Source: JBFGJY01 sp041576975
GTDB taxonomy: Bacteria; Pseudomonadota; Gammaproteobacteria; UBA4575
Assembly: GCA_041576975.1 (NCBI GenBank)
Contig: JBFGJY010000037.1
Location: 1-23,826 of the forward strand
Direction: 5' to 3'
Length of the DNA: 23,826 nt
Shown here: in pieces, positions 14,344-23,284 of the stretch
Layout: every line of letters begins with the position of its first letter
Numbering within the stretch: position 1 is the stretch's first letter
Translations under genes and position numbers: made by a program
Notes under the pieces: model-generated
What the model was told of the DNA's origin: nothing
The model's database searches: none
What the model saw: the letters and a program-made list of their open reading frames with translations, nothing else

Positions 14344-15701
14344 AAAGGAGTTGCACCAAATGGTACTTCAATCGTTATCGAGACGCCCAGGCCAGGTTGC
14401 GTTTGCAATATAAATTTTCCACCCAAACTTTCAGCACGTTCGCGAATACCTAATAGACCAAACCCAGGAGGAACCCGATCTACATCAAAACCCTGCCCGT
14501 CATCTATCACCGTTAGCCGAATGCATTTATCAGCTTCATTGAATTGATTCTTGTCTTGGTTGAAGTCAGCGCAGCTCGTTTCTTTAAGATTAACTTCGAC
14601 CTCTTGTGCTTGCGAGTGCCTTGCAATATTGTTTAACGCCTCTTGAACGATGCGATATAGATGAATTTTTGCTGCTTCATCACACGCTTCTACAGCGTCC
14701 TCACATTGAAGGCGAACTATTGTATTTGGATTTTGCTCACGCCAATTGTCGATCATATCTTGCAGTGAGGCTGCCAAACCCAAAGCGTCTAACAAAGTCG
14801 GCCGCAAGCGACGCATCATCGACCGTATAACTGTAAACAAATGATCACAAATCGAAATGATAGAATCTACTGCAGCTTTACTATTGGGATTTTCCTTAAT
14901 GATAGAAGTAGCAGTCATTTTAATTCCGGTTAAAGACTGTCCTAATTCATCATGTAATTCGCGTGCAAGTGTACGCCGTTCATCTTCTTGCACACGCAAT
15001 GTCCGCGAGGCAAGTGCACGATTTTCATTTTGGGCTTGTTCAAGAGCCGAAGTAGCGTGATTAAACGCATCAGATATTTTGGAAAATTCTGGCACATCGA
15101 ATTCAGGAAGGCGTTCATTAAATTTGCCCGTCTTAATATTTTCCAAACCTTTAAGAATTACTGGCACAGGACGAAGCGCTTTATTCAAGGTGAGATGAAC
15201 CAGAATTCCAACCAGGAGTGCCTGCAAAAAGATCAATCCAAATAATGCTTCAGCGATTTTCCAAGACTTTGTGATTTCATCCGAGGGATCAACACGAATT
15301 GTAACTCTGATGAGACCTTTGTCGGTTTTAATTAATTGATTTTTAGCTGACACGTCAGGCTTTATAAACCACACAAACCATGCTGGGGCCGGGGATATCG
15401 GCTGAAGTGCCCACGCTCCAATATAATCAACCACTCTTCCATCTGGCAAAATAATACGAATGCGCAGATTTTGTGTTCCCGCAGACAGTCCCATTCGAGA
15501 CTGCCAAAATCTGGCCGGGTTTTGTGTGGCAAGTGGATCCGAAATTCCATCTTCTACTGACTTGATGGCCAGATTAATAGAAGTTGTCATCACTTCCCGC
15601 ACAGATTTACGCGCGTTGTAGATTGTGAAGATCGCACCCACTACCACAATCACAATCATACTAAGGGCAATTACTAAATTAAGACGAAAGCGTAAACTCA
15701 T
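14340..15701 (-). CDS. Membrane sensor histidine kinase (MoxY/MxaY-like, HisKA_3)
   Basis: The 453-aa kinase has TM1 (residues 8-28), a periplasmic sensor of about 120 residues reminiscent of the LapD/MoxY N-terminal domain, TM2 (150-172), and a HAMP segment. The HisKA_3 dimerisation helix carries phospho-acceptor His250 in ARELHDELGQS, and the ATPase domain has NNIARHS (N-box), DDGQGFD and GFGLLGIRERA. A polar insert at 374-391 lies before the G1 box. I start at ATG 15701 because it begins just before TM1. An extension to a TTG at 15815 would add 38 residues with no counterpart in the family. The paired regulator overlaps it. The ligand is unknown; methanol, a lanthanide or redox state are the obvious candidates from context. 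Confidence 0.92.
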   Translation of the reverse strand: MSLRFRLNLVIALSMIVIVVVGAIFTIYNARKSVREVMTTSINLAIKSVEDGISDPLATQNPARFWQSRMGLSAGTQNLRIRIILPDGRVVDYIGAWALQPISPAPAWFVWFIKPDVSAKNQLIKTDKGLIRVTIRVDPSDEITKSWKIAEALFGLIFLQALLVGILVHLTLNKALRPVPVILKGLENIKTGKFNERLPEFDVPEFSKISDAFNHATSALEQAQNENRALASRTLRVQEDERRTLARELHDELGQSLTGIKMTATSIIKENPNSKAAVDSIISICDHLFTVIRSMMRRLRPTLLDALGLAASLQDMIDNWREQNPNTIVRLQCEDAVEACDEAAKIHLYRIVQEALNNIARHSQAQEVEVNLKETSCADFNQDKNQFNEADKCIRLTVIDDGQGFDVDRVPPGFGLLGIRERAESLGGKFILQTQPGLGVSITIEVPFGATPL

Positions 15702-15965
15702 AACACCAATTTTGAGATTAAAATAATAAACTTGAACTGCGTGTAGGTGCTTATAAGCAAAATATGTTGGGATAAACCCATGGTCTGAATGAATGTTAGC
15801 GGTTTTCTTCAGCAAATTTTAGAGTCGCCAAATAAATCGGCAAGCCCATAGCATGCTGTATCAAGTTAGTGCTGTCGTGCAGTTATATCTTTATCGAACA
15901 CACCGAAAGCGTAAATTAATTATCCTGAGGCACGCACTAGTATAAGAATCGCCGTCTTATCAAGT

Positions 15966-17666
15966 TCACGCAGTTTGCTCTTCCATATGATGTTTTTCAT
16001 GTACCGGTCGCATTAGTGCATTGCTAATTAATGCAATAAATAACAAAAATGCCATTAAATACATCACAGTATTATAAATGCTAGAGGTTGGGTCGATTGT
16101 GCCCGGTGGTGCAATCTCCATGAGCTTAGAAATAGTCACTGTCTTTTGTGCCACAAGTTCTTGTAGCTGATCGATTCCAGCTCCAAACTTTTGTTGAAAT
16201 TTATTCGGATCAACTTTCGACGCTAAATCAGTAATCGCATCATTGATCGAGTGCCTGCGTAAAGAGGTAATAGCCAGTGGGCCTAATACACCTGCTGTAC
16301 TCCATGCCGTAAGCAGTCGGCCATGAATGCCACCAACATATCGTGTTCCGAAGATATCCGCTAGATAAGCTGGAATAGTTGCAAATCCACCGCCATAAAA
16401 AGTAAATATAATCATCGTCGCCGCGTAGAAAAATATTAACCAGACCACCGCAGGATTAGCACTTACTTGCTTTGCTGTGAAAGGAATAGATAGATACAAC
16501 AAAATACCAACCGCAAAGAAGATCCAATACGTATTGCGTCGTCCAATATAATCAGATGAGCTAGCCCATATAAATCGCCCAATCATATTAAAGACGCTAA
16601 TCATTAATACATAAGTTGCAGCAAATGCACCATCGACAATATTTGGCAAAGTGGTGCCAAAAATTTCGGACATCATTGTTTTTGCCACACCAATTACACC
16701 AATGCCTGCTGTCACGTTAAAACACAGGACGATCCATAGTTGGTAAAACTGCGGTGTCTTCAGCGCTTGATCGATATCAACATCGTTATGCGTCATCATT
16801 TTTTTGGACGACACAGATTCATCAGGCGGTGTCCATCCCTCTGGTTTCCAACCTTTTGCCGGAATGCGATACGAAAACGCCGCAATCATCATTACGATGA
16901 AATAACCAAGACCCAAAACTAAAAATGTTTGTGCAACACCAACTGTGCCGGTGCCTATGGCATACACCCCTTCCGGTCCTGGTATTACCATTTTCGAAAC
17001 TTCATTTGCACCGACTACAACAACTTCTTTTAATTCGCCGGCGATCTCTGCAAAACGCCTTCCGCCTTTGGTAACTAATTGAACTGCATCAACTGAACCC
17101 AAAAATTCAGGCGCTTGGTAAAACGTTTTAATTAAAAAGTCTTTTAACGGAGCCGCAATCATTGCACCACCACCAAACCCCATAATCGCCATGCCAGTCG
17201 CCATCCCACGCCGATCGGGAAACCAGCGTATAAGGGTGCTTACTGGAGATACGTAACCTAATCCCAGACCACAACCACCTACCACGCCGTAACCTAAGTA
17301 GATCAACCATAGCTGATGTAAATAGATGCCGGCACTGCCGATGATGAATCCCCCTCCCCATAAAAATGCTGCTACTACACCCACCTTTCGCGGACCAACC
17401 GTTTCCAGCCAACGCCCGGCAAATGCCGCAGCGAGACCCAAAAAAACAATTGCAACCGTGAATATCCACACCACTTGTTGCAACGTCCAATCATCTGCTG
17501 CACTTGTCGCTACGCCAATCGTTTTGACTAATGCGGGATTAAATATGCTCCATGCATACACTGAACCAATACACAAATGAATAGCAATGGATGCCGGAGG
17601 TACCCACCAACGATTAAAACCAGGCTTAGCAACAATGCGTTCTTTAGATAGTAGTCCATTAGCCAT
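15966..17666 (-). CDS. MFS transporter of the OFA (oxalate/formate antiporter) family
   Basis: The 566-aa inner-membrane carrier has a 12-helix major-facilitator pattern. The N-terminal WWVPPASIAIHLCIGSVYAWS is split here as WWVPPASIAIHLC and GSVYAWSIFNP, the OFA-family opening. GFGGGAMIAAPLK and FYGGGFATIPAYLADIFG are also typical. A roughly 65-residue loop lies between helices 6 and 7 (about FLIKTFYQAPEFLG onward), and a soluble segment of about 45 residues precedes the last helix. ATG 17666 is used because an AGAGAG precedes it and the family starts here; 67 extra upstream codons would overlap the divergent promoter. A role in exporting formate or another acid made from alcohol oxidation fits the context but the substrate is not shown. 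Confidence 0.9.
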   Translation of the reverse strand: MANGLLSKERIVAKPGFNRWWVPPASIAIHLCIGSVYAWSIFNPALVKTIGVATSAADDWTLQQVVWIFTVAIVFLGLAAAFAGRWLETVGPRKVGVVAAFLWGGGFIIGSAGIYLHQLWLIYLGYGVVGGCGLGLGYVSPVSTLIRWFPDRRGMATGMAIMGFGGGAMIAAPLKDFLIKTFYQAPEFLGSVDAVQLVTKGGRRFAEIAGELKEVVVVGANEVSKMVIPGPEGVYAIGTGTVGVAQTFLVLGLGYFIVMMIAAFSYRIPAKGWKPEGWTPPDESVSSKKMMTHNDVDIDQALKTPQFYQLWIVLCFNVTAGIGVIGVAKTMMSEIFGTTLPNIVDGAFAATYVLMISVFNMIGRFIWASSSDYIGRRNTYWIFFAVGILLYLSIPFTAKQVSANPAVVWLIFFYAATMIIFTFYGGGFATIPAYLADIFGTRYVGGIHGRLLTAWSTAGVLGPLAITSLRRHSINDAITDLASKVDPNKFQQKFGAGIDQLQELVAQKTVTISKLMEIAPPGTIDPTSSIYNTVMYLMAFLLFIALISNALMRPVHEKHHMEEQTA

Positions 17667-17718
17667 TTGAATCTCTCTTTTCCAGTGAGGCGAGGTTTTA
17701 CGAGGCTTATAATAATTT

Positions 17719-17747
17719 TTGATTTGAAAATAAACGCAGCGTATTCT
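17719..17747 (+). promoter_or_regulatory. Candidate sigma70 promoter of the pentapeptide-repeat gene
   Basis: TTGATT (17719-17724), a 17-bp spacer and TATTCT (17742-17747) on the plus strand, in the 136-bp divergent gap with the MFS gene. Transcription from here would begin near 17754, which excludes an upstream translation start at 17752. Confidence 0.4.
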
Positions 17748-17802
17748 AACAGTGCTGTATAAAGTAAAACAAAAACTTTTTAAGCTCCAGGAAAATAGTT
17801 TT

Positions 17803-18600
17803 ATGTACGCAAAGTCTTCATCCTTACTCTTCATATTTTGTCTAATGTGTTCAATGATGGCACACACTCAGGACATGCTCGACATGGTGGATCTTGACAG
17901 TCCTGATATGACTGAAGCCACTATGACGCGTGAGGAAGTCGCTGAAATTCTTCGCACTCAAAAACCAGCGGATTTTCGCCACGCACGATTATCAGGTCTA
18001 GATTTAAGTGGGTTAGATTTCTCCAATGCAGACTTGCGCTGGGCCAAAATGAATAAATCCGATCTTTCTAAGGCAAATTTATCTGGTGCACTACTCGGGG
18101 GAGCCTGGACATTAGATGCAAACCTTTCCCAAGCCAATCTAAGTGGGACAAATCTATTTCAAACTCAGATGCGTGGCGCCAATCTTCATTGTGCAAATTT
18201 AAAATCTGCACGAATCGTGGCAAACTTGAGACGCGCAAATCTATCTTGTGCAGATCTCAGTAATGCTGATTTGTCTCCAGATATGAAAAATCAATCCATG
18301 GGATTAATACGTACTGTACTCTACTCAGCCAATTTAGAATCTGCGAATTTACAAAACGCAAATCTTTCTCGAGTTGATGCCGAATTTGCATCCTTTAAAA
18401 AAGCAAATCTGAAAGACTCTAATTTATATAAGTCTTTATTGGGTGGTGCAAACTTTACTCAAGCCGATGTAACTGGAATGGATATCACTGGTGCAGATGT
18501 ACATTCAACAAAATTTATTGCGCTAAATGGCAAGAGCCAAATGAAAGGGTTTGATCAAACTACTCATTTAGACTATGCGATCTTGCAAGACGAGCTATAG
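17803..18600 (+). CDS. Exported pentapeptide-repeat protein
   Basis: The 265-aa product has a signal peptide (MYAKSSSLLFIFCLMCSMMA) and an Asp-rich linker. Residues from about 75 onward are dominated by A(D/N)LxX pentapeptides such as ANLSQ, ANLSG, ADLSN, ANLES, ANLQN, which fold as a right-handed quadrilateral beta-helix. Such proteins are binding scaffolds, not enzymes. A short non-repeat break (SPDMKNQSMGLIR) interrupts the helix. ATG 17803 has CAGGA spaced 10 nt ahead and is supported by the promoter position. The gene precedes the second quinoprotein dehydrogenase by 188 bp in the same direction, suggesting a periplasmic partner of that enzyme; this is inference. Confidence 0.88.
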   Translation: MYAKSSSLLFIFCLMCSMMAHTQDMLDMVDLDSPDMTEATMTREEVAEILRTQKPADFRHARLSGLDLSGLDFSNADLRWAKMNKSDLSKANLSGALLGGAWTLDANLSQANLSGTNLFQTQMRGANLHCANLKSARIVANLRRANLSCADLSNADLSPDMKNQSMGLIRTVLYSANLESANLQNANLSRVDAEFASFKKANLKDSNLYKSLLGGANFTQADVTGMDITGADVHSTKFIALNGKSQMKGFDQTTHLDYAILQDEL

Positions 18601-18788
18601 CATATCTAGTTAATGAATCTTGCTGCCAAATTTATTTGTGCAAATGCTTTTGGGCTGATAACAAACTATTAAAAGCCTTATTGTTTTAATTAATACTTTT
18701 ATTTACACCATATTAATTGTATCGTAATGAATCTAGGTAATGCATGACTAAAAATAATCAATGCCTATATAGTCGAGGAGAAGAAAAA

Positions 18789-20501
18789 ATGAGAAATAAA
18801 ACCATCCAAAAATTCACAGCTACTGCCTGCGGAACGTTGTTAGCAATAGCATCCGGAACGCTATATAGCGGTGAAGAAGTCGCTGGAGGTACCTTGTATG
18901 GCAATATGCTGACGGTTACCCAAGACATGCTTGATCATGCCTATGGTGATTCCAACAACTTTTTACATACCAATGGTAACTACGACCAAACACGTTACTA
19001 CCCTGCGCAACAGATTAATTTAGAAAATGTTCATAAGTTAAAGCTGGCGTGGACCTTCGAAACAGAAATCGTGGAATCGCAGGAAACCACTCCAATTGTT
19101 GTAAATGGTGTGATGTACATAACTACTTCGTTCAATCACGTTTATGCATTAGATGCAAAAACCGGCAAGCAACTTTGGCACCACAAACACAAGATGGGTC
19201 CGATCACAACCTATTGTTGTGGACCAAATAGCCGTGGTGTATTCGCATATGGCGATAAAATCTATATGGGCACACTCGATGCTAAGTTAGTCGCACTAGA
19301 TGCAAAGACTGGCAAGCAAGTTTGGGAAACCCAAATTGCCGATCCAGAACTGGGTTACTCGGAGACTATGGCGCCTACAGTTGTCGATGGCAAGGTCCTG
19401 ATCGGTACCAATGGCGGTGAATATGGAATCCGTGGATTTGTTAAGGCCTACGACACCGAAACCGGCGAGTTACTGTGGACCTTTCACACCATTCCGGAAA
19501 ATTCTGCTGGCGTGTGGGCAACACATGATGCTACTGGCCGTGACATGCATCGTGACATCGCTGCAGAAAAAGCTGCATATAAAAAACTTGGTGATCCCTA
19601 CAAAACCCTTGGCGGTGGCGTGTGGCAAAACATGGCGGTCGACCGCGATACTGGAATGGTCTACTTTGTAGTGGGTAACCCGTCTCCAGATTTGTATGGT
19701 GCGATTCGCCCGGGAGACAACCTATACACGGATTCGTTGGTTGCAGTCGATCTAGAAACTGGCAAATATCAATGTCACTTTCAATATATTGCGCACGATG
19801 TATGGGATTTAGACGCAGTTAGCCCGCCGATTATTACTACTGTTGCGGATAAAAACGGCAAACCGATCAAAGGCATCCTACATGGTGGCAAAACGGGTTA
19901 TGTGTATGTACATGATGCGAAAGATTGCAGCTTGATCCGTTTTTCTGACCCCATGGTTTCGCAAGAGGACCGTTGGGTATTGCCCACTAAGGAAGGTGCC
20001 CGCATGCTACCAGGTGCAAACGGTGGTGTGGAATGGTCACCAATGGCGATCGATCCATATTTAGGCCTTGCCTATGCAATTAACTTGCACCAACCCATGA
20101 CGTACCACGTGGAAGAAACACCTTATCCCGGTGGCAAGTTGTGGCTCGGTGGCGCATTTAAAGTGATCCCTGATGAAGAGCAATGGGGCAATATCTCTGC
20201 GGTGGATTACAACACCGGCAAGATTGCATGGAAAGTTAAAACTGAGCAACCCATGATCGGCGGCATTCTAGCTACCGGGGGTGGGCTTGTATTTACGGGC
20301 GAAGGCAATGGTATGTTTAGAGCCTACAACTCAAAATCAGGAGAATTGATGTGGCAGCATAAGGCCAAGGCAGGCGTCAATGCACCACCCGCTTCTTACA
20401 ACGTGGATGGAAAACAATACATCGTTGTCGGCGCTGGTGGTAACGTTCAGCTGGATTACACGCGAGGCAATGAAATTCTTGCCTTTACATTAGCTGATTA
20501 A
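18789..20501 (+). CDS. Second PQQ-dependent alcohol dehydrogenase (ExaF/PedH-like, probably lanthanide type)
   Basis: This is a periplasmic quinoprotein alcohol dehydrogenase of 570 aa, distinct from XoxF. It has a signal peptide (cut near residue 26-33), propeller W-motifs (ALDAKTGKQLWHH, ALDAKTGKQVWE), the vicinal Cys143-Cys144 pair in TTYCCG, Glu211 in GGEYGIRG, Asn297 in VGNPSPD, catalytic Asp340 and the extra Asp342 in HDVWDLDAVSPP. The extra Asp marks lanthanide-dependent ADHs, although membrane glucose dehydrogenases also carry a DxWDxD motif, so metal type is likely, not certain. GAGGAG at 18776-18781 is spaced 7 nt from ATG 18789, deciding the start over ATG 18744. A canonical terminator follows. 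Confidence 0.94.
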   Translation: MRNKTIQKFTATACGTLLAIASGTLYSGEEVAGGTLYGNMLTVTQDMLDHAYGDSNNFLHTNGNYDQTRYYPAQQINLENVHKLKLAWTFETEIVESQETTPIVVNGVMYITTSFNHVYALDAKTGKQLWHHKHKMGPITTYCCGPNSRGVFAYGDKIYMGTLDAKLVALDAKTGKQVWETQIADPELGYSETMAPTVVDGKVLIGTNGGEYGIRGFVKAYDTETGELLWTFHTIPENSAGVWATHDATGRDMHRDIAAEKAAYKKLGDPYKTLGGGVWQNMAVDRDTGMVYFVVGNPSPDLYGAIRPGDNLYTDSLVAVDLETGKYQCHFQYIAHDVWDLDAVSPPIITTVADKNGKPIKGILHGGKTGYVYVHDAKDCSLIRFSDPMVSQEDRWVLPTKEGARMLPGANGGVEWSPMAIDPYLGLAYAINLHQPMTYHVEETPYPGGKLWLGGAFKVIPDEEQWGNISAVDYNTGKIAWKVKTEQPMIGGILATGGGLVFTGEGNGMFRAYNSKSGELMWQHKAKAGVNAPPASYNVDGKQYIVVGAGGNVQLDYTRGNEILAFTLAD

Positions 20502-20520
20502 TTGCTGTTATTTGCTACTA

Positions 20521-20550
20521 AAAGGCCGCCATATTTGGCGGCCTTTTTTT
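20521..20550 (+). terminator. Intrinsic terminator after the second alcohol dehydrogenase
   Basis: A perfect 10-bp stem (AAAGGCCGCC 20521-20530 with GGCGGCCTTT 20537-20546), a 6-nt loop ATATTT and a T tract to 20550, 20 bp after the stop codon. It separates the dehydrogenase transcript from the downstream cytochrome gene. Confidence 0.96.
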
Positions 20551-20626
20551 AGTTAAAAAAGTTGTAAAGAACTTAAAAGACATAATCCAAGTCTAACAAA
20601 CCTAGATTTAAATCAAGGAGAATATA

Positions 20627-21337
20627 GTGAACGCTAATTTTTTTCTGTTATCGGTCATTTTATTTTGTGCTGTACCCATTGCGTGTGGAAACGAAAATAA
20701 AAGCGAGATTGTTTCAAAAACAGAAAACACTACTGCGAACACTAATAAAACCATAGTTGTTGCGGAAACAACGCAGACTAATGAATCAGAATTGACCGAT
20801 GCGGCAGATGATAGTGAAGATGAATATGCTGACATTCGAGATAAGCTACAAACTTGCGCTGCATGTCATGGCGAAAAAGGTGTATCTGTGATTCCTGCAA
20901 ATCCGATACTTGCAGGACAAGAGTTTTACTATATGTACGTGCAGCTGAAAGACATTAAATCAGGTTTGCGCGAAAGCGCCATCATGGCACCACTAGTTGC
21001 CGATCTGGAAAAAGAAGAAATGAAGAAAATCGCTGAATATTTTTCCAAGCAGGTCTGGCCTGAAACTACATTTAAAACTGAACAGGCGGATATCATTGCA
21101 GGCAAAAAAGTTGTAACCGCAGGCCAGTGTGTGGCCTGTCATCTTGGGAGTTTTAAAGGCAATAGCCGTATCCCACGTATGGCGGGACAGCATGTAGAGT
21201 ACTTAACCAAAACAATGTTGGATTTCAAAAACAAAGTGCGTAAAAACTCTGCTGCTAAAGGATCTTTAATGGCCTCCTTCAGCGATGCAGATATTCATGC
21301 CGTTGCAAAATATTTAGCAGGTTACACCGGGCAATAA
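20627..21337 (+). CDS. Dihaem c-type cytochrome, c4-like
   Basis: The 236-aa product has two class I haem domains: CAACH (77-81) and CVACH (168-172), with Met120 and Met185 or Met215 as likely sixth ligands. The spacing matches cytochrome c4/c553 proteins that pass electrons to terminal oxidases. The N-terminus is a signal ending in VPIAC-GN (Cys20), a weak lipobox, then an acidic Thr/Glu/Asn-rich linker to about residue 70. The start is GTG with AAGGAG (20615-20620) 6 nt upstream. Lying next to the second quinoprotein dehydrogenase, it is its likely electron acceptor or relay, though a terminator between them implies a separate transcript or read-through. Confidence 0.93.
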   Translation: MNANFFLLSVILFCAVPIACGNENKSEIVSKTENTTANTNKTIVVAETTQTNESELTDAADDSEDEYADIRDKLQTCAACHGEKGVSVIPANPILAGQEFYYMYVQLKDIKSGLRESAIMAPLVADLEKEEMKKIAEYFSKQVWPETTFKTEQADIIAGKKVVTAGQCVACHLGSFKGNSRIPRMAGQHVEYLTKTMLDFKNKVRKNSAAKGSLMASFSDADIHAVAKYLAGYTGQ

Positions 21338-21400
21338 GCGTGATAGATTTTTATTGTTTGGATATCAGTTTAAGCTTAATTTGTAACAAAAACCCCTGGC

Positions 21401-22234
21401 TCACTGCAACCGACTATCTAAATCAAAATGTCCAGCGGCATGGGCAAGCTGAGATGCAGATTTGCCATTTCTATCTTTAATCTCAGCATCAGCACCATTG
21501 GCTAGTAACAAGTCAATAACATCGGTATATCCATTTTCTGCTGCCATCATTAGTGCGGTGCGACCACGATTATCTCTTAGGTTTGGATCTGCACCCGCAT
21601 TCAATAATATTTTTACCGCCTCTTGTTTTCCATATCCTGCCGCCCACATTAAGGAAGTAAGATTATTGTTGTATTGATCGTTGATTTTGGCGCCATGGCT
21701 TATCAGCATCTTTATAATTTCAATATCACCATTTGCCGCCGCATATACAATCGGTGGTTTTCCTGTGTTGTCTAAAATATTGGTTTCCGCTTTATGGTCA
21801 AGCAATAACTGCACCATATCGGTATGCTGATGAAATACAGCGGTGGTGAGTGGATAAAGACTTTTTAGGTTAGCTCGATTTACGTCCGCACCTCGGTCAA
21901 GCAGGTACCGAGCGATATCCACAAACCCACCTTTCGCGGCTTCAAACAACGGCGATTGCTCATTAAGATTGGCCTGCTTGATATCAGCATTGTGTGCAAC
22001 AAGAAGTTCAATAGTATCCAAATGACCACTGCGTGCTGCAAACAGTAAAGCAGTATTACCGAATCGATTACGCGCTTTTACCGATGCACCTCGATTTAAA
22101 AGCGCAGTAAGTTGTTCGTTATCACCTTCTCTTGCGGCATCAAACAATTCAAAGTTTAGCTCTCTAAAGTTTTCTGCATGCGCTGTGCTTAAGTTTAATA
22201 CCAAACACAGAGTTGCTATTTTGCAAATATTCAT
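21401..22234 (-). CDS. Exported ankyrin-repeat protein
   Basis: The 277-aa product has a signal peptide (MNICKIATLCLVLNLSTAHA) followed by about seven ankyrin repeats of 33 residues spanning the rest of the protein. Typical repeat cores are GNTALLFAARSGHLDTIELL, GADVNRANLKSLYPL and GRTALMMAAENGYTDVIDLL. Ankyrin repeats make protein-binding surfaces, and there is no catalytic domain. Periplasmic ankyrin proteins in Proteobacteria have been linked to protection of haem catalases, but no catalase is seen here. It converges with the cytochrome gene across 63 bp and lies 51 bp downstream of the deacetylase-like gene, with which it may be cotranscribed. Confidence 0.93.
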   Translation of the reverse strand: MNICKIATLCLVLNLSTAHAENFRELNFELFDAAREGDNEQLTALLNRGASVKARNRFGNTALLFAARSGHLDTIELLVAHNADIKQANLNEQSPLFEAAKGGFVDIARYLLDRGADVNRANLKSLYPLTTAVFHQHTDMVQLLLDHKAETNILDNTGKPPIVYAAANGDIEIIKMLISHGAKINDQYNNNLTSLMWAAGYGKQEAVKILLNAGADPNLRDNRGRTALMMAAENGYTDVIDLLLANGADAEIKDRNGKSASQLAHAAGHFDLDSRLQ

Positions 22235-22285
22235 TTTGTTATCCTTGTTTATAAATATATGTCTTTTATAAGTTTGTTGTTTTTT

Positions 22286-23284
22286 TCACACTGCTAATAA
22301 AGTCTTGATGTGAGCAACGCAAGCGCTCGCCGTACCTTCGGGATTGTAACCGCCTTCCAGCATCGATACGAGCTTACCCTGTGTATGTTTTTCTGCCAAA
22401 CGCATAACTATATGTGTCAATTCAATAAATCCTTCGTCGGTGACATCATAACAACCCAATAAATCATCTTTACGACTATCGAAACCACACGAAATGAGAA
22501 TTAATTCAGGCTTAAATGCATCGATTGCGGGCACTAAAATATCATTAAATACCGCTATGATTTCTTCATCTTGGGTACCACATGGCAAATGCACATTAAT
22601 ATTGGTTCCAAGCCCAGCACCAACACCTTTTTTAGCCGGATCTCCGGTACCTGGATAGGCATACAAATCATGCACTGAAAAAAACAATACACTCGAATCC
22701 TCATAAAATGCCCATTCTGTGCCATTGCCATGATGATAATCCCAATCAACGATAGCTATTTTCTTTAATCCAAAAACTTTTTGGGCATAGCGAGCTGCTA
22801 TTGCAATATTGTTGAAAAAACAAAACCCTTCTTCTTTACCAGTATTCAAGGCATGGTGCCCGGGCGGACGTGATGCACAAAAACCGTTTTTTAAAGTCCC
22901 TTTACATACTTCTTGAGTAGCCGCTAACACCCCAGCTACCGCCAATAACGCATGTTGATATGTATCTTTGTAATTTGAACGAATCAGATCGATATGGTTT
23001 TCGCTGTGTACAAGCTTCAAATAAGGTTCGATCCCATTAATTGGATGCACTCTTTCAACTTGTTCAAGTAAACCTGCTTGTTTTACCGCTTTAATAATTG
23101 CTTGGTTGCGCTGTGGAGATTCAGGATGCCCAGGTTCAAGTTGATGTAACGAAAAGCTTTCATCTAATATCAATCCGGTCTTGTTTAAATTAACCTCTGT
23201 AGGTTTAGCAGACATTGAATGATTACTTATAGTAATGGAAAGTGCCATTGCCGTGCTTTGATACAAAAACTTGCGACGATTCAT
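22286..23284 (-). CDS. Tat-signalled histone-deacetylase-family amidohydrolase
   Basis: The 332-aa product is an arginase/deacetylase-fold zinc amidohydrolase like bacterial acetylpolyamine amidohydrolases and HDAC homologues. Catalytic residues are visible: His143/His144 in RPPGHHA, zinc ligands Asp182 and His184 in DWDYHHGNGT and Asp269 in CGFDSRKDD, and the transition-state Tyr313 in EGGYN. Unusually, the N-terminus is a twin-arginine-like signal, MNRRKFLYQSTAMALSI, with a likely cut near MSA-K (residue 26), so the folded enzyme may be exported. No Shine-Dalgarno is obvious before the ATG. Substrate unknown; deacetylation of an acetylated polyamine or similar amide is likely. Confidence 0.93.
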   Translation of the reverse strand: MNRRKFLYQSTAMALSITISNHSMSAKPTEVNLNKTGLILDESFSLHQLEPGHPESPQRNQAIIKAVKQAGLLEQVERVHPINGIEPYLKLVHSENHIDLIRSNYKDTYQHALLAVAGVLAATQEVCKGTLKNGFCASRPPGHHALNTGKEEGFCFFNNIAIAARYAQKVFGLKKIAIVDWDYHHGNGTEWAFYEDSSVLFFSVHDLYAYPGTGDPAKKGVGAGLGTNINVHLPCGTQDEEIIAVFNDILVPAIDAFKPELILISCGFDSRKDDLLGCYDVTDEGFIELTHIVMRLAEKHTQGKLVSMLEGGYNPEGTASACVAHIKTLLAV

